NCBI RefSeq assembly: GCF_030849025.1
Contig: NZ_CP118224.1
Location: forward strand, 542,001 to 606,000
Length of the DNA stretch: 64,000 nt
Source of the DNA: Oceanimonas pelagia
GTDB lineage: Bacteria > Pseudomonadota > Gammaproteobacteria > Enterobacterales > Aeromonadaceae
Direction: 5' to 3'
The notes under the pieces are model-generated. The model did not search any database and had not been told where the DNA came from. It saw only the letters and a list, made by a program, of their open reading frames with translations. Shown here in pieces: positions 19,525-27,211 of this stretch. Every line of letters begins with the position of its first letter. Positions within the stretch are counted from its first letter, which is position 1. The translations under genes and the position numbers were made by a program.

Positions 19525-19668
19525 ATGACAGTACGACATCTGGCGTTATGGATACTGGCCGTGCTGACCCTGGCCGGCTGCAATACCCTGGCCGGTGCCG
19601 GCAAGGACATTGAACAGGGTGGTGAAGCGGTGCAGGAAGCGGCACGGGACGTGCAAAACCGGCTGTAA
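19525..19668 (+). CDS. Entericidin EcnA/EcnB-family small lipoprotein
   Basis: A 47-residue lipopeptide: a short hydrophobic signal ending in lipobox LTLAGC, then NTLAGAGKDIEQGGEAVQ and a charged tail ending in NRL. This is the entericidin pattern (membrane lipopeptides tied to envelope stress and a bacteriolytic toxin/antidote pair in Enterobacteria). AAGGAT lies 7 bases before ATG 19525; an ATG at 19516 overlaps that site. Only one copy is present, so a two-gene pair is not seen. A stem-loop follows the stop. Confidence 0.8.
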   Translation: MTVRHLALWILAVLTLAGCNTLAGAGKDIEQGGEAVQEAARDVQNRL

Positions 19669-19688
19669 CCGGCCCGAGCGCCAATGCC

Positions 19689-19717
19689 ATGCCGGGGCCT
19701 GCCCCGGCATGCTTGTT
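19689..19717 (+). terminator. Stem-loop terminator after the entericidin gene
   Basis: ATGCCGGGGC (19689-19698), a 2-base loop and GCCCCGGCAT (19701-19710) form a perfect 10-bp stem, then GCTTGTTT. It lies between convergent genes. The T-tract is short. Confidence 0.6.
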
Positions 19718-20553
19718 TACCGCTGGCCATCCTGGCGCAGTATGCGCCTTGCCCGTGCCATCACCGGGCTGTCCACCATCTGTTCGTTGACCGCCACCAC
19801 GGCGCCGTTGACCCTTTGCTCGGCAGCCAGCCCCCTCCCGGCCCAGGCGACCTGGGCCGGAGTGGGGGCCATGGCCTGCACGGCGGGGGCGACCTGGCGC
19901 GGGTGGATCAGCAGTACGCCGCCAAAGCCCAGCTTCATGCCCTCGCGCACATAGGCCTGCAACCCGGCGTCGTCGTGAAAGGCGGTATAGACGGCGTCCA
20001 GGGGGGCGGCCAGGTCATGGGCCCGTGAACACACCACCAGCTGGCTGCGAATGGGCAGAAAGGGAGCCTGATCATCGGGCTCGCCGGGCGGGGGCGGGTA
20101 GTCCATGGCCAGATCCAGCGCCATGTCGAGCTGGCCGAACAGCAGCCGGGCCACGCCGTTGGCACTGGCAATGGCATCGAGACGGGCCAGTGCCCGGGCC
20201 GATTCGATAAAGGGCAACAGCGGCTTGTCGGTGACGTGGGCCAGCTCCGCAAGCGCTTCTGCGTCTTCGGCCTTGGGCACCACCACGGCGGCCACCGCAT
20301 CGGAGCGGCACAGGGCCATGTCCTGATTGAACCAGGGGCTGCCGGTGCCGTTGATGCGCACCAGTACCGACGCCGGCGGTTGTTCTGTTAACCAGTTGGC
20401 CAGCATGTTGCGGGCGGCGTCCTTGTCCGCCGCTGGCACCGCATCTTCCAGATCGATGATCACGGCGTCGGCGCCGCTGCTCAGCGCCGTTGCAAACCGC
20501 TCGGGGCGGTTCGCCGGGACAAACAGCAGGGTCTGCAGCGCATTGATATTCAT
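19717..20553 (-). CDS. CitE-like HpcH/HpaI aldolase / citrate lyase beta-subunit family protein
   Basis: A 278-residue TIM-barrel lyase-family protein. Visible are LLFVPANRPERF at the N-terminus, VIIDLEDAVPAADKD (the acidic Mg2+ site), VRINGTGSPWF, VVVPKAEDAE and FGGVLLIHPRQV. These fit stand-alone CitE-like enzymes acting on (S)-citramalyl- or malyl-CoA-type esters rather than the citrate lyase complex, because no CitD or CitF gene is nearby. ATG 20553 follows a GGAG ribosome site; the frame is open further upstream but without family sequence. The substrate cannot be told from the sequence. Confidence 0.8.
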   Translation of the reverse strand: MNINALQTLLFVPANRPERFATALSSGADAVIIDLEDAVPAADKDAARNMLANWLTEQPPASVLVRINGTGSPWFNQDMALCRSDAVAAVVVPKAEDAEALAELAHVTDKPLLPFIESARALARLDAIASANGVARLLFGQLDMALDLAMDYPPPPGEPDDQAPFLPIRSQLVVCSRAHDLAAPLDAVYTAFHDDAGLQAYVREGMKLGFGGVLLIHPRQVAPAVQAMAPTPAQVAWAGRGLAAEQRVNGAVVAVNEQMVDSPVMARARRILRQDGQR

Positions 20554-20620
20554 AAGAAAACTCCGTTTAACCCGTTGCCAGAGCAAAGCAGGCAGTGAAG
20601 GAATCTTCTGTTTAGAACAA

Positions 20621-20653
20621 ACCAGGCCCGGCTGCAAGCAGCACGGGCCTGGT
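20621..20653 (-). terminator. Long stem-loop, probable terminator of hmp
   Basis: ACCAGGCCCG (20621-20630) pairs perfectly with CGGGCCTGGT (20644-20653); the loop can itself pair (GCTG-CAAG-CAGC). Reading leftward it is followed by TTGTTCT. It lies 117 bases after the hmp stop and 68 bases before the CitE-like start. A second stem GCTGTCG/CGACAGC sits at 20667-20687. Confidence 0.55.
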
Positions 20654-20769
20654 ATTCTTTATCGTGGCTGTCGCTTGCGCCGACAGCGCCCTGTGTAACC
20701 CCCCTTCCAAGGACAGTGTTCAGGGGTGTGCCGGCCAAAGCGGCGCCTGCAGCCTGGATATGCTGTCTG

Positions 20770-21966
20770 TTACAGGCTCTGGTGCGGGCCGAACACCTCG
20801 TAGTGCAGTTGTTCGTCGGCAATGCCCCAGCCCGACAGGGTATCCTTGACCATGGCCATAAAGGGCAGAGGGCCACAGAAGTAGTAGTGGGCGGCGGGCT
20901 GGCTGATGGCCTCACGCAGTTTGTTCAGGTCCATCAGGCCGGTGGCGTTGAAGTCTTCCGCCGGTTGGTCGTCTGCCAGCGGCGCCCGGTACCAGATGTG
21001 AGTGTGCAGGTTGGCATGGGCCCGGCGGCGGGCCCGAATGTCCGCCCTGAAGGCGTGCTGGGCGCCGTTTTCACAGGCGTGCAGCCAGTGAATGGGGGCC
21101 CTGTGGCTCTGGCTCAGCAGCTGGTCGAGCATGGCGCGCACCGGGGTCTGGCCCACGCCGGCGGAGATCAGCACCACAGGGGTTTCGGCGCTCACCTCCA
21201 TAAAGAAGTCGCCGGCCGGGGGCAGCACCTGAAGGGTATCGCCTTCCCGTACCTGGTCATGCAAAAAGTTTGAGCCCACCCCGCCCTGCTCGCGCTTGAC
21301 CGCAATGCGGTAGTTTTCGCCGTTGGGCGCCTGGCACAGGGAATACTGGCGGTATTCCCTGTGCTTCAGCGCGGGAGAGTCCAGGTGCAGACTCAGGTAC
21401 TGGCCGGGCTTGAAGTCCAGCACGGCACCGCCGTCGGCGGGCACCAGCAGAAAGCTGGTGATCTGCTCGCTTTCCACCCGTTTCTGTTTCACCACAAAGG
21501 CCCGGGTGCCACGCCAGCCGCCGGCCCGCGTTTCGTTGTCCTGATAAATCTGCGCTTCCCGGCCAATAAAAATCTCGGCCAGGGCGCCGTAGGCCTTGCC
21601 CCAGGCGCCGATCACCTCGGGGGTGGCGGCGTCGGGAGCCAGCTCCTTGATGGTTTCCAGCAGGTGATGGCCGACAATGGCGTACTGCTCGGGCTGAATG
21701 GCAAAACCGGTGTGCTTGTGGGCAATGCGCTCCACGGCGGCGCTCAGCACCGCCGGGTTGTCGATGTTTTTGGCATAGGCCAGCACGGCGGCAAACAGGG
21801 CGGCGGGCTGGCGGCCGGTGTGCTGGTGACTGAGGTTGAAGACATCCTTCAGCTCGGGGTTATCGCGAAACATCCGCTGGTAAAAGTGCTGGGTGAGGGC
21901 GGTGTTGGCCGATTCCAGCAGGGGAACGGTGCTTTTCACGATATCAATGGTGCGGGCATCCAGCAT
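20770..21966 (-). CDS. hmp: Flavohaemoglobin / nitric oxide dioxygenase Hmp
   Basis: A 398-residue soluble enzyme that converts NO to nitrate with O2 and NAD(P)H. The globin part keeps Y29, Q53, proximal H85 and Y95. The FAD/NAD-binding reductase follows, with EYRQYSLCQAPN, LISAGVGQTPVRAML and YFCGPLPFM. The length matches Hmp (about 396). ATG 21966 is the family start. The promoter region carries an NsrR-like palindrome in the -35/-10 spacer, so NO-induced derepression is expected. Confidence 0.95.
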   Translation of the reverse strand: MLDARTIDIVKSTVPLLESANTALTQHFYQRMFRDNPELKDVFNLSHQHTGRQPAALFAAVLAYAKNIDNPAVLSAAVERIAHKHTGFAIQPEQYAIVGHHLLETIKELAPDAATPEVIGAWGKAYGALAEIFIGREAQIYQDNETRAGGWRGTRAFVVKQKRVESEQITSFLLVPADGGAVLDFKPGQYLSLHLDSPALKHREYRQYSLCQAPNGENYRIAVKREQGGVGSNFLHDQVREGDTLQVLPPAGDFFMEVSAETPVVLISAGVGQTPVRAMLDQLLSQSHRAPIHWLHACENGAQHAFRADIRARRRAHANLHTHIWYRAPLADDQPAEDFNATGLMDLNKLREAISQPAAHYYFCGPLPFMAMVKDTLSGWGIADEQLHYEVFGPHQSL

Positions 21967-22021
21967 AAGTACCTCGTTGCTCGAATTAAGGGGTATTTAA
22001 AATGTTACTTAATGGTCGCGA

Positions 22022-22050
22022 ATAATATAGGTACATTTGAAATGCATCAA
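22022..22050 (-). promoter_or_regulatory. hmp promoter with NsrR-like operator
   Basis: On the minus strand TTGATG (22050-22045), a 17-bp spacer and TATTAT (22027-22022) form a promoter. The spacer holds a near-palindrome at 22030-22048, centre 22039 (ACATTT-G-AAATGCATC), close to the gammaproteobacterial NsrR site ATGCATTT-N-AAATGCAT, with 7 of 9 arm positions symmetric. It lies about 60 bases before the hmp start. Confidence 0.75.
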
Positions 22051-22138
22051 TGAATTTTTGCCTTTTTTATGCCACAGGCTCGAGCTGTGACGGCGCAGCC
22101 GCTATTATTGCGGACCTTATACGGAAGGAGTCTGCCAA

Positions 22139-22729
22139 ATGTCGTCTTTATCGGGTTTTGAGCGAGTAATTTCCGCGATTGATCAGATCAACCGCGAAGA
22201 TCCCAACCAGCAGTCCAGCGATGGAACAAGCTGGCCCAAGGAGCTGCTTTACAGCGAGCGCATGACGCAAAAACTCTGCGAGTTTGCTCCCGATGCCGAC
22301 GAATTACTGCACATTGCCGCCCGGGGGCAGCATGTTCGCCGCTGGGCCATTCCCCGGGCCGGTTACCCCATGGACCGGGCCGGCTACAAGCGCTGGCGCA
22401 GCGAACTGGCGCAATATCATGCCGATCTCATCACTCAACTGATGGCCGATGCGGGTTACGGTGAGGAGGCGCAACAACGGGTCCGCGACTTGCTGCTGAA
22501 AAAGCGGCTCAAGCAGGATGTGGGCGTGCAGACTCTGGAAGACGTGATTTGTCTGGTGTTCCTGCAGTATTACCTGGAAGATTTCGCCGCCCGCCACGAC
22601 AAGGCCAAGGTCGTGGATATTATCGGCAAAACCTGGCGGAAAATGTCGGAAAAAGGGCATAACGCTGCCCTAGCATTGCCGTTGTCGCCGGCCATGCAGG
22701 CGCTGGTGGGTCAGGCCCTGGCTGGCTGA
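22139..22729 (+). CDS. DUF4202 family protein
   Basis: A 196-residue soluble protein that matches DUF4202 in outline: ISAIDQINREDPN at the start, PKELLYSERMT, LHIAARGQHVRRWAIPR, YPMDRAGYKRWR and VVDIIGKTWRKMS. Its several conserved histidines (ARGQHVRRW) and acidic residues suggest a possible metal site, but no function is established for the family. ATG 22139 has a strong GGAAGGAG ribosome site with 8-base spacing. It diverges from hmp across the NsrR-like region, so it could share NO control; that is inference. An ATAGCC/GGCTAT stem follows the stop. Confidence 0.75.
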   Translation: MSSLSGFERVISAIDQINREDPNQQSSDGTSWPKELLYSERMTQKLCEFAPDADELLHIAARGQHVRRWAIPRAGYPMDRAGYKRWRSELAQYHADLITQLMADAGYGEEAQQRVRDLLLKKRLKQDVGVQTLEDVICLVFLQYYLEDFAARHDKAKVVDIIGKTWRKMSEKGHNAALALPLSPAMQALVGQALAG

Positions 22730-22861
22730 ACATAGCCGGCAGGCTATATGGAACATACGCAAAATATATTCATTTTAAATGCAAACCGGGTGTTAATTTT
22801 TTGTTGTGCATCGGGGCCGGTGCACCCTTGACAGGACGCGAGCGAAAAGGGAGAGGATCCG

Positions 22862-24217
22862 ATGAATGCCATAGTTTTGGCCATAGTGGTAATGGTGGGC
22901 CTGTGTCTGGCCCGGGTATCGGTGGTGTTTTCACTGGTGGTGGCTGCCCTGGTGGGCGGGCTCTGGGCCGGCATGTCGGTGGACCAGGTGATTTCGGCCT
23001 TTAACGAGGGACTGGGCGGCGGTGCCACCGTGGCCCTGGCCTACGCCACCCTGGGCGCCTTTGCGGTGGCGCTGTCGCGCACCGGCATTACCGCCATGGT
23101 GTCCGACAAAGCCCTGGCCTGGGTCGGGGCCCGGGGCAATGTTTCCGGGGAAGCAAGCGGCCAGGGGGGCGGCATCAAATGGCTGCTGTTTGTGGCGCTG
23201 ATCCTGGTGGGGGCGGCCTCGGGCACGGTCGTGCCGGTGCATATTGCCTTTATTCCCATTCTGGTGCCTCCGCTGCTCGGGCTGATGAACATGCTGCAAC
23301 TGGACCGGCGCGCGGTGGCCTGCGTGATCACCTTCAGTATCACCATCATGTACATGACCACCCCGGTGGGCTTTGGCACCATTTTCCTCAATGACATTCT
23401 CACCAACAGCGTCAATCAGGCCGGTGAGGAGCTGGGCATGCAGGTGACCACCGCCATGGCGCCCAGGGCCATGCTGCTGCCGGCGCTGGGCATGGTGCTG
23501 GGGCTGCTGGTGGCGGTGCTGTTCAGTTACCGCCGCCCCCGGGGCTACCGGTCGCCGCTGAATGAGGTGAAGGGCGAAAAGGTCAGCCGGCCGGCGCTCA
23601 GCCGCAAGCAACTGCTGATGATTGGCGTGGCCATTGTCGGCGCCCTGGTGGTGCAGCTGAGCACCGGCTCCATGGTGCTCGGTGGCCTGCTGGGCTTTGC
23701 GTTGCTGTCCATGAACGGCCTGTTCAAGTGGAAGGATCAGGATGACGTGTTTACCCAGGGCATGCGGCTGATGGCGCTGATCGGCTTTATCATGATTGCC
23801 GCCTCCGGTTTTGCCGGGGTGATGAAGGCGTCCGGTGCCATTCCCGAGCTGGTGGCGGGCTCCGGCGATTTGATTGGCGACAATCCGGGGCTGGCGGCAC
23901 TGGTGATGCTGCTGGTGGGACTGTTTATCACCATGGGCATTGGCTCGTCATTTTCCACCATTCCGATCATTGCCGCCATTTACGTGCCCCTGGCCATCAG
24001 TTTTGGCTTTTCGCCCCTGGCCACCCTGGCGCTGGTGGGCACCGCCGGCGCCCTGGGCGATGCCGGCTCGCCGGCGTCGGACTCCACCCTGGGGCCCACC
24101 GCCGGCCTGAACGCCGACGGCCAGCACGATCATATTCGCGACTCGGTGATCCCCACCTTTATTCACTACAACATTCCGCTGGTGATCTTTGGCTGGATAG
24201 CGGCCCAGGTGTTGTAA
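22862..24217 (+). CDS. Na+/H+ antiporter family protein (YuiF/NhaC-like)
   Basis: A 451-residue integral membrane protein with about 10-12 helices. The C-terminus has the signature GTAGALGDAGSPASDSTLGP, then TAGLNADGQHDHIRDSVIP, characteristic of the Na+/H+ antiporter family related to YuiF and some amino-acid/Na+ carriers. TVVPVHIAFIPILVPPL and MTTPVGFGTIFLND are further conserved helices. It likely exchanges Na+ for H+ or an organic substrate. GGGAGAGG precedes the ATG. It stands alone, ended by a good terminator that overlaps the opposing gene. Confidence 0.85.
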   Translation: MNAIVLAIVVMVGLCLARVSVVFSLVVAALVGGLWAGMSVDQVISAFNEGLGGGATVALAYATLGAFAVALSRTGITAMVSDKALAWVGARGNVSGEASGQGGGIKWLLFVALILVGAASGTVVPVHIAFIPILVPPLLGLMNMLQLDRRAVACVITFSITIMYMTTPVGFGTIFLNDILTNSVNQAGEELGMQVTTAMAPRAMLLPALGMVLGLLVAVLFSYRRPRGYRSPLNEVKGEKVSRPALSRKQLLMIGVAIVGALVVQLSTGSMVLGGLLGFALLSMNGLFKWKDQDDVFTQGMRLMALIGFIMIAASGFAGVMKASGAIPELVAGSGDLIGDNPGLAALVMLLVGLFITMGIGSSFSTIPIIAAIYVPLAISFGFSPLATLALVGTAGALGDAGSPASDSTLGPTAGLNADGQHDHIRDSVIPTFIHYNIPLVIFGWIAAQVL

Positions 24218-24262
24218 CAGTTCTCTCCGGTTTATCGGGGCGATGGCCATCAGTGATCCGTA

Positions 24263-25045
24263 TCAGCGCCGAAAGGCGCTTTTTTCTTGTTTGTTCACAT
24301 AATCCGCCAGTTCGCTCAGCAGCCAGTCGGGGTCGTCATGGGGCAGATCGTGGCCGGCCCAGTAATGCACGTGCGCCCGAGTGTGCCAGTGGCGGGCCAG
24401 GGCGAGGCTGCAGCGGTAGTCCACCAGCCGGTCATGGCGGCTGCACAGGATCAGCGGCGCGACCGGCAGCGCCCCGGCGGGCAGCCGGTAGCGGGCGGCG
24501 GCGGCAAGCTGGCGCAGCAGGTTGCTGCGCCATACCGGGCAGTCGCCGGCGTAGCGAGTCCAGTCTTGCAGGGTGGCGTGGCGCTCTTCACGGCGTGCGC
24601 AGGTCAGCCGGTACACCAGGGCTTCCCGCTGTGCGGGGGGCAACAGCAGCGCCCGCAATAACGCCGGCAGGGCCGTTGGGCGCAGGCGCTGCCAGGGCGG
24701 GCTGAGGGCGCTGCTGGAGTTTATCAGTACCAGCCCGGCCACCTCCCGCGGGTAACGCATGGCCCATTGCGCCGCTATCATGCCTCCCATCGACAACCCC
24801 AGCAGGTGCACTCGAGGGTGCGGCCGGGCCCGCTGCCGTATCTGCTCCAGCATGCAGGAAACCGAGACGGCGCTTTGTTGCCGGTGATAACGGCCATTGC
24901 CGGGCAGATCGAGACAACGGACCTCGGCGTCAAGGCGGGCGGCCAGGCGGGCGGGAACCTCGCCCCAGTGGCGGCATTCCCGCGCCAGCCCGCGCAGCAG
25001 CAGCCAGCAGGGGCGCGGTGAGGGGGAAGAGCCCGGGGCGCTCAC
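24263..25045 (-). CDS. Alpha/beta hydrolase
   Basis: A 260-residue esterase/lipase-fold protein of roughly BioH size. The nucleophile is S85 in GLSMGG, the acid D205 in SRHDRLV, and the base H232 in AGHDLPHDDPDWL, so the catalytic triad is complete. An oxyanion turn is seen near LLLRGLARECRHW. The start is GTG at 25045, which overlaps the upstream gene's TGA by four bases (GTGA), so translation is coupled to the M14 peptidase gene. The last codons overlap the terminator of the convergent antiporter gene. The substrate is unknown; BioH-like carboxylesterase is possible but not shown. Confidence 0.8.
   Translation of the reverse strand: MSAPGSSPSPRPCWLLLRGLARECRHWGEVPARLAARLDAEVRCLDLPGNGRYHRQQSAVSVSCMLEQIRQRARPHPRVHLLGLSMGGMIAAQWAMRYPREVAGLVLINSSSALSPPWQRLRPTALPALLRALLLPPAQREALVYRLTCARREERHATLQDWTRYAGDCPVWRSNLLRQLAAAARYRLPAGALPVAPLILCSRHDRLVDYRCSLALARHWHTRAHVHYWAGHDLPHDDPDWLLSELADYVNKQEKSAFRR
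24265..24285 (+). terminator. Intrinsic terminator of the antiporter gene, inside the 3' end of the opposing gene
   Basis: AGCGCC-GAAA-GGCGCT followed by TTTTT is a compact stem with a GNRA loop. It lies 48 bases after the antiporter stop and covers the last codons of the hydrolase gene on the other strand. Confidence 0.8.
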
Positions 25046-26133
25046 CGGGCGCTCCAGCGACGTTCGGCCTGGTGCTGATGGTGCCGGCGTGCCGGCTCAC
25101 CGGGCAGCCATTGCTGCCAGGCATGCACCGCCCGCAGCAGAAAGTCCAGCAACAGTTGATGGCGGCGCAGGGTGCGCTGGTGGCGGTGGGGCACCAGGGG
25201 GTTGAACAGACCGCTGTAACTGGCCAGCTGGCGCGGATTTTTCTTGACCCACAGCCAGGAGCCCATTTCCAGTGTCAGCGGCAGGAATACCTGGCCGGCG
25301 CGTTGCAGGTGTTGCCGGTAGAGGTAATCCCACAGGTCGCCATGGGTGCGGTAATGATGATGCTGAGGCTCAAACAGATAGGGATGATGAGGGTGGCTGC
25401 GCTCAAACAGCCGCAGCAGCACGTGCAGTTCGGCGGCGTGCTCCAGCAGTTGCCGGCACCCGGAGTAGGGGAACCAGATCCGGTCGCGCAGGCCAAAGCC
25501 CGAATGGCAGTCCAGCACCAGGGCCAACGGCGCCGTGGCAATCTGCTCCTGCACCAGGGTGCACAGGGCCTGGGCCTCGGGCTCCATGGGCTGGTTCGGC
25601 CGGCCCCGGTACCAGGGCAGCCAGCGGCCCAGGCGGTGTCCGGACACCGGCCAGGGGCCGGGTTGCTCGGCTTCGAGCGGAGCGTTGCGCATCAGATCGA
25701 TGCCGTTGCCGTTGCAGCGCCATCCCCGGGCCATGCCCACCGGGTTGAGCAGCGGGCAGATCACAATGCGAATGCGCGCCAGTTGTTGCTGCAGGCTGGC
25801 ATCCCAGCGCAGTCGTTGCAGCAGGGTTGCGAGCTGGGCCAGCAGCAACTGGGTGCCGATACGCTCAATGCCGTGCACGCCGCCGCACAGCAGCAGCACC
25901 GGGGCCGTGGGGCTGCTGCTGCCCAGCTCAAGGGCGTGCACCGGCAGTTGCCAGCGGCCATCCGGCACTTCCGTCAGCACGCGGCTGCGCAGGGCCGGGG
26001 TGCCCCGGCGCAGCAGCCGTTGCAACAGGCCCAGTTCCGGCAGCCGTTCACGGCAGTAGCGCCGAAAGGCGCGGTCCGCGCTCTGTTGCGGCAAGTCGGA
26101 GTGGGCGGGGTGGGGGCGAGTGGTCATGGCCAT
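25042..26133 (-). CDS. M14-family zinc carboxypeptidase / succinylglutamate-desuccinylase-like protein
   Basis: A 363-residue putative metallohydrolase. Zinc ligands fit H87 and E90 (GGVHGIE) and H210 (LDCHSGFG); the substrate-binding segment NPVGMARGWRCNGNGIDLMRN (130-150) and general base E289 (TLEMGS) are present. This is the M14 fold as in AstE/aspartoacylase-like and murein-peptide carboxypeptidases. It is first in a two-gene operon, overlapping the alpha/beta hydrolase by four bases. The start may be ATG 26133 or 26127. C-terminal residues are rich in histidine, arginine and glutamine. Whether it acts on peptides or amidated small molecules is open. Confidence 0.75.
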   Translation of the reverse strand: MAMTTRPHPAHSDLPQQSADRAFRRYCRERLPELGLLQRLLRRGTPALRSRVLTEVPDGRWQLPVHALELGSSSPTAPVLLLCGGVHGIERIGTQLLLAQLATLLQRLRWDASLQQQLARIRIVICPLLNPVGMARGWRCNGNGIDLMRNAPLEAEQPGPWPVSGHRLGRWLPWYRGRPNQPMEPEAQALCTLVQEQIATAPLALVLDCHSGFGLRDRIWFPYSGCRQLLEHAAELHVLLRLFERSHPHHPYLFEPQHHHYRTHGDLWDYLYRQHLQRAGQVFLPLTLEMGSWLWVKKNPRQLASYSGLFNPLVPHRHQRTLRRHQLLLDFLLRAVHAWQQWLPGEPARRHHQHQAERRWSAR

Positions 26134-26209
26134 CGGGCTCTCGGGGTTATGGGCTCCCTCGCAGTGTAGCGTTTCGCCGGCGCTTCGCCGCCGCGATCAT
26201 TCCCAAGGC

Positions 26210-27115
26210 TCAGCCGGTGGCGGAGCAAGCCGTCACCTGCTTCACAAACAACCGGGCCGGCACCGACAGCGGAAAGGCGGGAGAATGGGCCAGCACCACC
26301 CGCTGGGGCGGCACGTCATCGGAGAGCGGCACGCAGGCGATGGGGGCCCCGTCGTAGCTGTGATCCCCGGCGGGCCGGGTGCACGACAGCGCCACCCCGT
26401 GGCCGTGGGCCACCAGGCCGCGCTGCATCTCAAACGACAGGGTATGGTGAATGCGCGCCGGCTGCAGATCCCGCTGCCAGAACAACGACAGAAAATATTC
26501 CCGGGTAACCGGCAGATCCTGCAGGATCAGGGTTTCATTCGCCAGCGCCGCCAGGCTCAGTCGTGGCAGGCCCGCCAGGGCATGGTTTGCCGGCAGCAGG
26601 GCATAGGGCCTGAGTTCATCCAGCACCTGGGGGCTGCATTCCGGCGGCAGCCCCAGGGCATAGCTCAGCACCAGTTCGCTTTTGCCCTGCTCCAGTCCCC
26701 GGCGCACGCCGGCCAGATCCTGCTCCTGCATGATCACGCGAATGCGCGGGTAGCGCCGTTCAAACTCGCTCACCAGCCGCGGCAGATAGTAGGGGGCGAT
26801 ATCGCGAAAGCAGCCGATCACCAGCTGGCCTTCCACGTCGGTTTCGTGCTGGTGCTGACTGTCGAGCAGGTTGTGGGACAGGGTCAGAATATGCCGGGCT
26901 TCCCTGAACAGCACTTCTCCCCTGGGGCTGAGGCTGACCCCCTGGCCCCGGTGGCGCTGAAACAGCGGCTGGCCCAGCAGGCCCTCGAGCTGGTTGATGG
27001 CCACCGACACCGACGGCTGGGACACATGCAGTGCCTCGGCCGCCCTGCTGATGCTGCCGTGCTGGGCCACGGCCACAAAGTAGCCGAGCTGGCGAAAGGT
27101 AAAGGGTATAGCCAT
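26210..27115 (-). CDS. LysR family transcriptional regulator
   Basis: A 301-residue regulator. The N-terminal winged HTH (residues 1-65) includes TFRQLGYFVAVAQHGSISRAAEALHVSQPSVSVAINQLE, the typical LysR pattern. The rest is a periplasmic-binding-protein-like effector domain (GQLVIGCFRDIAPYYLP onward). ATG 27115 is the family start; the frame continues upstream without a start site. It diverges from the PhyH dioxygenase gene 96 bases away, so it most likely controls that gene. A 10-bp direct repeat spaced 33 bp lies between them. Confidence 0.9.
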   Translation of the reverse strand: MAIPFTFRQLGYFVAVAQHGSISRAAEALHVSQPSVSVAINQLEGLLGQPLFQRHRGQGVSLSPRGEVLFREARHILTLSHNLLDSQHQHETDVEGQLVIGCFRDIAPYYLPRLVSEFERRYPRIRVIMQEQDLAGVRRGLEQGKSELVLSYALGLPPECSPQVLDELRPYALLPANHALAGLPRLSLAALANETLILQDLPVTREYFLSLFWQRDLQPARIHHTLSFEMQRGLVAHGHGVALSCTRPAGDHSYDGAPIACVPLSDDVPPQRVVLAHSPAFPLSVPARLFVKQVTACSATG

Positions 27116-27157
27116 TATGCTATGAGCTTTATATTTAAACTGTATTTTTATGCTATG
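27115..27157. promoter_or_regulatory. Direct repeat in the LysR/dioxygenase divergent region
   Basis: TTATGCTATG occurs at 27115-27124 and again at 27148-27157, exactly 33 bp (about three DNA turns) apart, in an AT-rich segment. The spacing fits two LysR dimers bound on one face of the DNA. The first copy overlaps the LysR start codon. Confidence 0.45.
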
Positions 27158-27211
27158 TAAAAAGGCTGTTAAAGTCGAGCCGTAATCAACACACCGGGGA
27201 AGGAGTGAGAC

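Noticed and set aside
19717-20553. Assignment as citrate lyase beta subunit CitE of the lyase complex
   Set aside because: No citC, citD, citF or citG is nearby; stand-alone CitE-like enzymes act on other CoA esters.
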